From: an uncultured Clostridia bacterium
GTDB lineage: Bacteria > Bacillota > Clostridia > TANB77 > CAG-508
Reading direction: 5' to 3'
NCBI GenBank assembly: GCA_944388645.1
Contig: CALXJO010000037.1
Span: 1-8,856 of the forward strand
Length of the DNA stretch: 8,856 nt
Shown here: positions 1 to 5,652 of the stretch, piece after piece
Numbering within the stretch: position 1 is the stretch's first letter
Layout: each line of letters begins with the position of its first letter
Made by a program: the position numbers and the translations under genes
The notes under the pieces: generated by a model
Database searches by the model: none
What the model was told of the DNA's origin: nothing
What the model saw: only the letters and a program-made list of their open reading frames with translations

Positions 1-42
1 TTTTTTGGAGATGATATTAGAAGAAAAAAGGCAATTCAAAGT

Positions 43-76
43 AAACAAGGAGGAAACTAATCCTCCTTGTTTTTTT
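43..76 (+). terminator. Intrinsic terminator for a convergent plus-strand gene outside the window
   Basis: A perfect 12-bp stem (43-54 with 61-72, core ACAAGGAGGA/TCCTCCTTGT) closes a 6-nt AACTAA loop and runs straight into seven T on the plus strand (70-76). On the minus strand the stem is followed only by a short, broken T run, so it works best for plus-strand transcription. It probably ends a gene lying left of the window. Plus-strand stops that could end that gene are TGA at 12-14, at the usual distance from a terminator, or TAA at 58-60, inside the hairpin loop. Too little sequence is present to choose or to name the gene. Confidence 0.75.
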
Positions 77-77
77 A

Positions 78-114
78 CAAAAATAAGATATAAAGCATTT
101 AAACTTTATATCTT
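78..114 (-). terminator. Intrinsic terminator of the tRNA-Ser pair
   Basis: An 11-bp perfect stem (85-95 with 104-114, AAGATATAAAG/CTTTATATCTT) with an 8-nt loop is followed on the minus strand by ATTTTTG. It starts 6 nt after the CCA end of tRNA-Ser(GCU), where a tRNA operon terminator is expected. The stem is AT-rich, so efficiency may be moderate. It sits back to back with the plus-strand terminator at 43-76, the usual layout between convergent transcription units. Confidence 0.75.
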
Positions 115-119
115 TCTTT

Positions 120-210
120 TGGCGGAAGCGAGAGGATTTGAACCTCCGCGGCCCTTACGAACCCTAGCAGTTTAGCAAACTGCCCCCTTCAACCACTTGG
201 GTACGCCTCC
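120..210 (-). tRNA. tRNA-Ser (anticodon GCU)
   Basis: This serine tRNA reads AGC and AGU codons. On the minus strand it starts GGAGGCG and ends CGCTTCC-G-CCA, giving a 7-bp acceptor stem with one G-U pair, discriminator G73 and an encoded CCA. The anticodon stem GCAGT/ACTGC closes the loop TTGCTAA, with anticodon GCT at 174-176. A long variable arm makes it a class II tRNA, as serine tRNAs are. The T arm has the GGAGG-TTCAAAT-CCTCT pattern. It lies 20 bp downstream of tRNA-Ser(UGA) and very likely shares its transcript. Confidence 0.96.
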
Positions 211-230
211 ATATATTTATTATAAAAAAA

Positions 231-322
<92 letters not shown>

Positions 323-324
323 AT

Positions 325-353
325 TTGTCACAACCTGTGACAAGTTATATAAT
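325..353 (+). promoter_or_regulatory. Possible overlapping plus-strand promoter
   Basis: The plus strand has TTGTCA (325-330, one mismatch to the -35 consensus), exactly 17 bp, then a perfect TATAAT (348-353). Its -10 overlaps that of the minus-strand tRNA promoter because the local sequence is palindromic. Transcription would start near 360 and run antisense into the 3' end of the DUF4446 gene. There is no plus-strand gene downstream, so this may only be a by-product of the dyad. Confidence 0.35.
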
Positions 354-378
354 ACCACAAAATTGTATAACTTGTCAA
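349..378 (-). promoter_or_regulatory. Sigma-A type promoter of the tRNA-Ser pair, embedded in nested dyads
   Basis: The minus strand shows a consensus -35 TTGACA (373-378), an 18-bp spacer and a -10 TATTAT (349-354). Transcription would start near 342, about 20 nt before the first tRNA. The promoter lies in a perfect 12-bp inverted repeat, TGACAAGTTATA (338-349) and TATAACTTGTCA (366-377), one arm covering most of the -35 and the other touching the -10. A second perfect 8-bp repeat, TTGTCACA/TGTGACAA (325-332, 336-343), covers the predicted start. The promoter call is strong; a regulatory role for the dyads is inference. Confidence 0.75.
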
Positions 379-403
379 CAGATTAATTCATTTTTTTGTT
401 TGC

Positions 404-892
404 CTATTTTTGATTGATTGCTATCTTTAATGCCTCTTGTTCTTCTTTTGAAAGTGCATATTTAGATTCTCCTTGCTCAATAGGTTTTGCATAAATATTT
501 GAAGTATCTCTTCCATATATTCCATTTAATACTATTCCGCAGTTTCTCTCATCTAGAATTGCTAGAGTAAAGCTAAGTTCACTTCCAGTATCTTTATATG
601 CATTATATCTAATTAGTCCAATCTTCTTTAAACATTCTTTAGACTCTTTTTCAAGTTTTTGGCAATAGTTTTCAATCTCTTTGTTTTCGTTTTCTATGTT
701 ATCTACCTTTTGTAGATAGTTTACAAGCATTTCGTTAATGTTCTCACCTTTTCCAAGTTTAGTCATGAAGTCTGAATAATTCTTTCTTAGTTTTTGTAAT
801 TTCATGCAATTTAATACATATAAAACTAACAACATTAAATTTATAATAAGTATGACTATTTCAAGAACATTTAATTCAAAATTAAAATCCAT
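404..892 (-). CDS. DUF4446 family protein, single membrane anchor
   Basis: The 162-residue product has one hydrophobic segment near the N terminus (about residues 8-29), a charged, probably coiled-coil stretch (about 30-90), and a C-terminal block with the DUF4446 hallmarks: GLIRYNAYKDTGSELSF, LDERNCGIVLNGIYGR and YAKPIEQGESKYALSKEE. No enzymatic function is established for the family, and I do not infer one. Its position directly after parB, which is common in clostridia, hints at a link with chromosome organisation or the envelope, but that is association only. The start ATG is preceded by AAAGGAAG, and the gap from the parB stop is 20 nt, so it is probably cotranscribed with parAB. The predicted topology is a short N-terminal anchor with the conserved domain in the cytoplasm. 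There is no clear terminator between its stop and the tRNA promoter. Confidence 0.93.
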   Translation of the reverse strand: MDFNFELNVLEIVILIINLMLLVLYVLNCMKLQKLRKNYSDFMTKLGKGENINEMLVNYLQKVDNIENENKEIENYCQKLEKESKECLKKIGLIRYNAYKDTGSELSFTLAILDERNCGIVLNGIYGRDTSNIYAKPIEQGESKYALSKEEQEALKIAINQK

Positions 893-912
893 TTAGTGTT
901 TTCTTCCTTTCA

Positions 913-1776
913 CTATTTAATTAAGCTTAATATTCTCTCTAAATCATCATTTGAGTGATATTCAATAACTATCTTCCCTTTTCTTTTTCCTGCTTCTAAT
1001 TTAACTTTAGTTCCGAAGAAACCTTGAAAAGAATCTTCTATATCTTTATATATAGCTTCATATTTTTTTGCTTTAGCTATTTCTTTTTCTGATAATCTTC
1101 TAGTATTATTTATTTTACGAGCTATGTCTTCATCATTATCTCCATATTTAACAATTCCTAAAGCTAATTTATATTGTTTGTCTGGATCTTGTTCTCTTAA
1201 AAGTTGTCTACATTGTCTTTCACCAAAATTATGCTCTATAACTAAATCTATTACTCTTGGGTCTAAATTTAATATTCTTACATCATTAGTTAGAGCACTT
1301 CTGCTCATACCAAGCTTGTCTGCAAGTTCTTGTTGAGTTAAACCATAATCATCTAATAGTCTTCTTAATCCTCTTGCCTTTTCAATAGGATTTAAGTTTT
1401 CTCTTTGGATATTTTCTATTAAAGCTATTTCTCTGCTTTGTTGTTCAGATTGAGTTCTTACTAAGCAAGGCATTTCTACCAATCCTGCTTTTTTAGCAGC
1501 TCTCCATCTTCTCTCTCCTGCCACGATTTGGTAATAGTCATCTTTTTTAGTAACAATTATTGGTTGTATAACTCCATATTCTTTTATTGATGTTGCAAGT
1601 TCTTCTAGCTTTTCTTCATCAAATTTTTTTCTTGGTTGGTCTCTATTTGGCTCAATTTCAGTAATTTTTATTTTCTCTACTGCTTCACCATCTTCTACAC
1701 TATTAAAACTATCTTGTCGAATAGAATCACTAAATAAAGCATCTAATCCTTTACCTAGTCCTGTTTTCTTAACCAT
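913..1776 (-). CDS. parB: ParB/Spo0J chromosome-partitioning protein
   Basis: ParB is a CTP-dependent DNA clamp that loads at parS sites near the origin, stimulates ParA and helps recruit SMC. The 287-residue length is typical. The N-terminal KKTGLGKGLDALF (3-15) is the ParA-contacting peptide. The ParB/Srx domain carries GERRWRAA (87-94), the arginine-rich CTP-binding motif, and ENIQREN (121-127). A helix-turn-helix follows at about 145-170 (LTQQELADKLGMSRSAL), and a small C-terminal dimerisation domain ends the protein. The gene starts 15 nt after parA, with AAGGAGG as ribosome site. Noc is a paralogue, but the N-terminal ParA-binding peptide and the pairing with parA favour ParB. No consensus parS was seen in this window. 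Confidence 0.97.
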   Translation of the reverse strand: MVKKTGLGKGLDALFSDSIRQDSFNSVEDGEAVEKIKITEIEPNRDQPRKKFDEEKLEELATSIKEYGVIQPIIVTKKDDYYQIVAGERRWRAAKKAGLVEMPCLVRTQSEQQSREIALIENIQRENLNPIEKARGLRRLLDDYGLTQQELADKLGMSRSALTNDVRILNLDPRVIDLVIEHNFGERQCRQLLREQDPDKQYKLALGIVKYGDNDEDIARKINNTRRLSEKEIAKAKKYEAIYKDIEDSFQGFFGTKVKLEAGKRKGKIVIEYHSNDDLERILSLIK

Positions 1777-1791
1777 CTAAAATTCCTCCTT

Positions 1792-2583
1792 CTATTTCAT
1801 ATGTCTAGCAATTTTTTGCTCTTCTTCATTTGCTTTTAAAAATTCCTTAACAAATTTATCGTAGCTTTTAGCTCCTTTAGATCTTGCATCATATAAAGTT
1901 ATTGGTAATCCATAGCTTGGTGCCTCACTAAGTTTTACGTTTCTAGGAATAACGTTTTTATAAACCCTATCTCCAAAGTAATTCTTAACTTCTTTTACTA
2001 CTTGGTTTGATAAGTTTGTCCTTGCATCATACATAGTAAGTAAAGCTCCTTCTACACGCAAACTTTTGTTCATACGTTTCTTAACTAATTCTATGGTATT
2101 TAATAGTTGTCCTAATCCCTCTAATGCATAGTATTCACATTGTACAGGAATTAATACACTATCTGATGCAGTAAATGCATTTAATGTAATTAGTCCTAGA
2201 GAAGGTGGACAATCTATAATTATAAAATCATATTTGTCTTTAATTTTATCAACTTTTTCTTTTAGCTTATATTCCCTGTTTTCCATTGATACAAGCTGAA
2301 CTTCGGCTCCTGCTAGGTTTATATTAGAAGGACATAAGTCTAAGTTTCTTACTTGCGTTTTTTGAAGAGTATTTTCAATCTCAATATCTTCTATTAAAAC
2401 ATCATATACAGAAAATTGTTGATCTTTATCAACTCCAACTCCACTTGTTCCATTTCCTTGTGGGTCTGCATCAATCATTAAAACTTTTTTGCCTTTTTTT
2501 GCAAGTACAGTGCTCAAATTAATTGCGGTTGTAGTCTTTCCGACTCCTCCCTTTTGATTTGCAATTGAAATAATTTTACCCAT
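1792..2583 (-). CDS. parA: ParA/Soj chromosome-partitioning ATPase
   Basis: ParA is a deviant Walker ATPase that dimerises on ATP binding, coats the nucleoid and drives origin segregation with ParB; in Bacillus, Soj also controls DnaA. The 263-residue product has the deviant Walker A motif KGGVGKTT (11-18, signature lysine K11, catalytic K16), the A' motif DADPQGN (38-44), and Walker B in IIIDCPPSLG (121-130). No N-terminal helix-turn-helix extension is present, so it is the small chromosomal type rather than a P1-like plasmid type. The ATG has an ideal AGGAGGT site (2589-2595) and its own promoter at 2631-2659. parB follows after 15 nt. rsmG is immediately upstream, without the noc gene found there in Bacillus. 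Confidence 0.98.
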   Translation of the reverse strand: MGKIISIANQKGGVGKTTTAINLSTVLAKKGKKVLMIDADPQGNGTSGVGVDKDQQFSVYDVLIEDIEIENTLQKTQVRNLDLCPSNINLAGAEVQLVSMENREYKLKEKVDKIKDKYDFIIIDCPPSLGLITLNAFTASDSVLIPVQCEYYALEGLGQLLNTIELVKKRMNKSLRVEGALLTMYDARTNLSNQVVKEVKNYFGDRVYKNVIPRNVKLSEAPSYGLPITLYDARSKGAKSYDKFVKEFLKANEEEQKIARHMK

Positions 2584-2737
2584 TTTGTACCTCCTATAAA
2601 GTTTTTTTATATAAAAAAATTAACATATTTATAATATATTAATATTACAAATATGTCAATAAAATTTGGGGTTATTTTTTTATAATATTTTAAAGTTATT
2701 TTCAAGAAAATTTATAAATTTTCCATATAATTAATTG
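2584..2737 (-). other. AT-rich rsmG-parA spacer
   Basis: This 154-bp spacer holds the parA promoter and two further perfect 18-bp palindromes made almost only of A and T: GAAAATTT-AT-AAATTTTC (2706-2723), just after rsmG, and T7-ATAT-A7 (2602-2619), in the parA leader. The first could be a weak rsmG terminator, but it lacks a GC stem and a clean T tract. No gene, noc remnant or parS site is visible. Confidence 0.6.
2631..2659 (-). promoter_or_regulatory. Promoter of the parA-parB-DUF4446 unit, within a 34-bp imperfect palindrome
   Basis: The minus strand has a consensus TTGACA (2654-2659), a 17-bp spacer and TATTAT (2631-2636), giving a start near 2624 and a leader of about 40 nt. The core is covered by an inverted repeat with 15-nt arms at 2623-2637 and 2642-2656, of which 14 positions pair. 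The promoter assignment is sound; the palindrome could be an operator or chance in AT-rich DNA. Confidence 0.75.
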
Positions 2738-3451
2738 TTAATTTAAAGGTTGCTTGCTTGGAGTTCCAGCTTTTCTTGGGTATTTACTAGGTGTTTGTTT
2801 TTCTTTTTTGATGGCTACTATATTTCTTTCTATTTTTCCATCTAATAATTTAATATTTTCAATTTTTTGAATATTGCCACCTAAGATTTTTAAGGCATTT
2901 TCTATATTCTCCATCTCTTCTTTTACATTAGGTCCTTTCATACATAAACAAAGACCTCCAACTTTTACAAATGGTAGTAAATATTCTAATAAAACATTCA
3001 TTGGAGCCACAGCTCTAGATGTTGCAATATCATATTTTTCTCTATATTTAGGATTTTGTGCTATTTCTTCTGCCCTACCATGAATAGTTTCGACATTTTT
3101 TAAAGATATTTGTTCTTTTACTTCATTCAAAAAGTTTACCCTTTTATTTAAAGAATCTAGTAATGTTATATTAAAATCATTACATATAGCCAATGGTATT
3201 CCTGGAAACCCAGCTCCAGTACCAACATCTATTACTTTGTCATTTTCTTTAATATAATTTTGTATAGTTAAAGAATCTAAAAAATGTTTTTCTAAAATTT
3301 CGTCTGGCTTTGTAATTGCTGTTAAATTAATTTTTTCATTCCATTCTATTAATAATTCCATAAATTTATAAAATTTTTCTATATTATTAATATTTATATT
3401 ACATTCTTTAGCTTTTTCTATAAATTTCTTTTCAAATACGCTATATTCCAT
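2738..3451 (-). CDS. rsmG: RsmG (GidB), 16S rRNA m7G methyltransferase
   Basis: RsmG uses S-adenosylmethionine to methylate N7 of a conserved guanosine in the 530 loop of 16S rRNA (G527 in E. coli numbering). The 237-residue protein has the family N-terminal segment WNEKINLTAIT (37-47), the SAM-binding loop DVGTGAGFPG (75-84), the ATSRAVA motif (143-149) and the basic C-terminal tail YPRKAGTPSKQPL common in Firmicutes. The ribosome site AGGAGG (3457-3462) overlaps the region just after the mnmG stop, and only 12 nt separate the genes, so they are cotranscribed and perhaps translationally coupled. Loss of RsmG gives low-level streptomycin resistance in other bacteria. No anomalies are seen. 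Confidence 0.97.
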   Translation of the reverse strand: MEYSVFEKKFIEKAKECNININNIEKFYKFMELLIEWNEKINLTAITKPDEILEKHFLDSLTIQNYIKENDKVIDVGTGAGFPGIPLAICNDFNITLLDSLNKRVNFLNEVKEQISLKNVETIHGRAEEIAQNPKYREKYDIATSRAVAPMNVLLEYLLPFVKVGGLCLCMKGPNVKEEMENIENALKILGGNIQKIENIKLLDGKIERNIVAIKKEKQTPSKYPRKAGTPSKQPLN

Positions 3452-3463
3452 TTAATCCTCCTA

Positions 3464-5341
3464 CTATTTTCTTTTTAATTGTTCTAAATAAATTAATAAA
3501 ACTGATATATCTGCTGGTGAAACACCTGATATTCTAGAAGCTTGTCCTACAGATTCTGGTTTTATATTATTTAGTTTTTGTCTTGCTTCTAGTCTTAAGC
3601 CTTTAATATCTTCATAATTTATGTCTTTAGGTAATTTTTTCTGCTCTAATTTCTTAAATTTAGCAACTTGTTCTTCTTCTAATTTTATATAACCTTCATA
3701 TTTTACTTGAATTTCTACTTCTTCTCTTTCTTGTTTTGTAAGTTCAGGCATATTTTCATCTATTTCTTTTAGATAATCATATTTTATTTCTGTTCTTTTT
3801 AGTAATTCTGCAAGTTTTGCACCAGCTTTTATATTAGAAGAATTATATTTTGTAAGCATTTCATTTACTTTTTCTGTTGGTTTTACTGTTGTTTTCTTTA
3901 ATCTTTCAATTTCTGCAAAAATATTCTCTTTTTTCTTCAAAAATTTTTGATATCTTTCTTCAGAAATTAGCCCATTTTCGTAGCCAATTTGTAATAATCT
4001 TAAATCTGCATTATCTTGTCTTAATAAAAGCCTGTATTCAGCACGAGAAGTCATCATTCTATATGGTTCGTTTGTGCCTTTTGTAACAATATCATCAATT
4101 AAAACACCAATATAAGCTTGTGATCTATCTAAAATAACAGGTTCTTTTCCTTGTATTTTTCTTGCAGCATTTATTCCTGCTATAATTCCTTGTGCTGCAG
4201 CTTCTTCATAGCCAGAAGTTCCGTTTATTTGTCCTGCAAAAAACAATCCATCTATATCTTTATATTCCAAAGAAAGTTTTAATTTTGAAGGATCTATACA
4301 ATCATATTCAATTGCATATGCAGGTCTTGTAAATTCCGCATGTTCTAGCCCTGGAATTGTTCTATACATAGCAATTTGTACATCTTCTGGAAGTGATGAA
4401 CTCATTCCTTGTACATACATTTCATCTGTATCTGTTCCTAAAGGTTCAATAAAAATCTGATGTCTTTCTTTATCTGCAAATCTTACAACTTTATCCTCTA
4501 TTGAAGGGCAATATCTAGGTCCCGTACCATGAATCATTCCTGAAAATAATGGAGATCTATGTAGATTTTTTCTTATTATTTCGTGTGTTTTTTCGTTTGT
4601 ATATGTTAAATAACAAGGCAATTGCTCTTTACTGCTATCTAATTCATCATCAAAAGAAAAAGCCTCTATCTCTTTATCTCCTTCTTGTATTTCCATCTTA
4701 GAAAAATCTATTGAATTTTTGTTAATTCTTGCTGGAGTTCCTGTTTTAAACCTTATTAATTTTATATTAAGATTTTCTAATACTTCTGATAATTTTTTTG
4801 ATGGAAATACCCCATCTGGGCCACCTTCAAAAGAGTTTTCTCCTATAAAAATTTTTCCTCTTAAATATGTTCCTGTACAAAGAATAATTTCTTTTATTGT
4901 ATAAACTGCACCTACATTTGTTACAACCTTTTGCACTTTTCCATCTTCTACTATTATATTAGTAATCTCTGCTTGTTTTAAAAACAAATTAGGTTGTTTT
5001 TCTAGTGTGTGTTTCATTTCAACCTGATATTTTTTTCTATCTGCTTGTGCTCTTAAAGAATGAACAGCAGGTCCCTTTGATGTATTAAGCATTCTCATTT
5101 GCACATATGTTTTATCTATGTTTTTACCCATCTCTCCACCTAGGCAATCTATTTCTCTTACTAAATGTCCTTTAGAGCTTCCACCAATATGAGGATTACA
5201 AGGCATGTTTGCAACTGCCTCTAGACTTATTGAAAATAATAATGTTTTCATTCCCATTCTTGCACAAGCAAGTGCAGCTTCGCATCCAGCATGTCCTGCA
5301 CCAACAACTGCTATATCATATTTTCCTGCATCATATTCCAT
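3464..5341 (-). CDS. mnmG: MnmG (GidA), FAD-dependent tRNA uridine-34 modification subunit
   Basis: MnmG works with MnmE to add the carboxymethylaminomethyl (or aminomethyl) group to C5 of the wobble uridine in tRNAs such as those for Lys, Glu, Gln, Leu and Arg. It binds FAD and NADH. The 625-residue length is normal. Visible motifs are the dinucleotide-binding VGAGHAGCEAA (13-23), the family signature PCNPHIGGSSKGHL (47-60) with the conserved cysteine C48, a second conserved cysteine at C278 (RYCPS), and the GTSGYEEAAAQG signature (374-385). The C-terminal helical domain contacting MnmE and tRNA is complete, ending in SGVSPADISVLLIYL. The ATG follows GGAAGGAA. Unusually for this cluster, mnmE is separated from it by 310 bp between start and stop, with a likely promoter in between. 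rsmG follows 12 nt later. Confidence 0.98.
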   Translation of the reverse strand: MEYDAGKYDIAVVGAGHAGCEAALACARMGMKTLLFSISLEAVANMPCNPHIGGSSKGHLVREIDCLGGEMGKNIDKTYVQMRMLNTSKGPAVHSLRAQADRKKYQVEMKHTLEKQPNLFLKQAEITNIIVEDGKVQKVVTNVGAVYTIKEIILCTGTYLRGKIFIGENSFEGGPDGVFPSKKLSEVLENLNIKLIRFKTGTPARINKNSIDFSKMEIQEGDKEIEAFSFDDELDSSKEQLPCYLTYTNEKTHEIIRKNLHRSPLFSGMIHGTGPRYCPSIEDKVVRFADKERHQIFIEPLGTDTDEMYVQGMSSSLPEDVQIAMYRTIPGLEHAEFTRPAYAIEYDCIDPSKLKLSLEYKDIDGLFFAGQINGTSGYEEAAAQGIIAGINAARKIQGKEPVILDRSQAYIGVLIDDIVTKGTNEPYRMMTSRAEYRLLLRQDNADLRLLQIGYENGLISEERYQKFLKKKENIFAEIERLKKTTVKPTEKVNEMLTKYNSSNIKAGAKLAELLKRTEIKYDYLKEIDENMPELTKQEREEVEIQVKYEGYIKLEEEQVAKFKKLEQKKLPKDINYEDIKGLRLEARQKLNNIKPESVGQASRISGVSPADISVLLIYLEQLKRK

Positions 5342-5408
5342 GTTTAATTCCTTCCTTTATTTCATATTCTTTTTTAGTAGTTATTATTCGTTTTATTAAT
5401 TAAAATCA

Positions 5409-5414
5409 ATTATA
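5409..5414 (-). promoter_or_regulatory. Candidate -10 box for mnmG-rsmG
   Basis: A perfect TATAAT on the minus strand, preceded by GGG, lies 68 nt upstream of the mnmG start. No TTGACA-like -35 occurs at 16-18 bp; that position falls in the 10-bp repeat block (AGAGAA). Transcription would start near 5402. The phased A-tracts upstream might compensate for the poor -35, which is inference. Confidence 0.4.
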
Positions 5415-5424
5415 CCCGATTTGC

Positions 5425-5484
5425 TCTCGTTTTCTCTCGTTTTCTTTTGTTTTCTCATTTTTTCTCGTTTTTTCTCTTGTTTTT
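5425..5484. repeat. Six-unit, 10-bp tandem repeat with phased A-tracts
   Basis: Six consecutive 10-bp units follow the plus-strand consensus TCTCGTTTTC. The first two are identical, and the rest (TTTTGTTTTC, TCATTTTTTC, TCGTTTTTTC, TCTTGTTTTT) diverge without changing length. On the minus strand this puts A-runs of four or more at one per helical turn, the arrangement that bends DNA. The block ends 11 bp from the candidate mnmG -10 box. The 10-bp period rules out a coding repeat. Confidence 0.7.
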
Positions 5485-5650
5485 CGCTATAGCGAATAGG
5501 GTTTCCGAATTTCGTTTAACCGGAAACATTGAACACTTTTGTTCAAGTGTCGAAACTTGCAAACTCGTTTTATATCAGTTAATTACAGATTTCAAAAATT
5601 CAATGTTTCACAAAAAAGTTTGCAGAAAATTCGACATTATTCGACTTTAG
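5483..5650. other. Dyad-rich, CpG-rich part of the mnmE-mnmG spacer
   Basis: This segment has no convincing gene but several inverted repeats: a perfect 14-bp palindrome TTCGCTATAGCGAA (5483-5496); GTTTCCG/CGGAAAC (5501-5507, 5521-5527); ACACTT/AAGTGT (5533-5550); GAAACATTGAA/TTCAATGTTTC (5523-5533, 5599-5609); and a nested pair TGTCGAA..TGCAAACT with AGTTTGCA..TTCGACA (5548-5565, 5617-5636). TCGAC is repeated directly, 10 bp apart, at 5631 and 5641. The whole spacer 5403-5652 holds 13 CpG steps, against about 9 in the 1878-bp mnmG. No T-tract follows any stem on the minus strand, so it is not an obvious terminator. It could encode a structured RNA, a protein-binding region or a short mobile relic. 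Confidence 0.5.
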
Positions 5651-5652
5651 CC

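Noticed and set aside
338..377. The 12-bp dyad as a terminator for parAB-DUF4446
   Set aside because: The 16-nt loop is large and no T tract follows the stem on the minus strand. The perfect -35 and good -10 within it make a promoter or operator more likely.
3509..3524. parS half-site GTGAAACA inside mnmG
   Set aside because: Only the right half matches the consensus TGTTTCACGTGAAACA; the left half matches at about two positions, and the bases encode conserved MnmG residues.
5604..5619. parS half-site TGTTTCAC in the mnmE-mnmG spacer
   Set aside because: The left half is perfect, but the right half (AAAAAAGT) matches at only three of eight positions. It is noted because ParB sites cluster in this region, but it is too weak to call.
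5447..5650. 67-codon plus-strand reading frame filling most of the mnmE-mnmG spacer
   Set aside because: It needs a TTG start, has no Shine-Dalgarno site, its beginning is simply the T-rich 10-bp repeat, and the product (rich in Phe, then Cys and basic residues) resembles no family I recognise. A decayed gene cannot be excluded.
5403..5652. Replication origin next to mnmG, as in E. coli
   Set aside because: No cluster of DnaA boxes (TTATNCACA type) is present; the nearest similar sequence is a single TGTTTCACA. In Firmicutes the origin lies by dnaA, outside this window.
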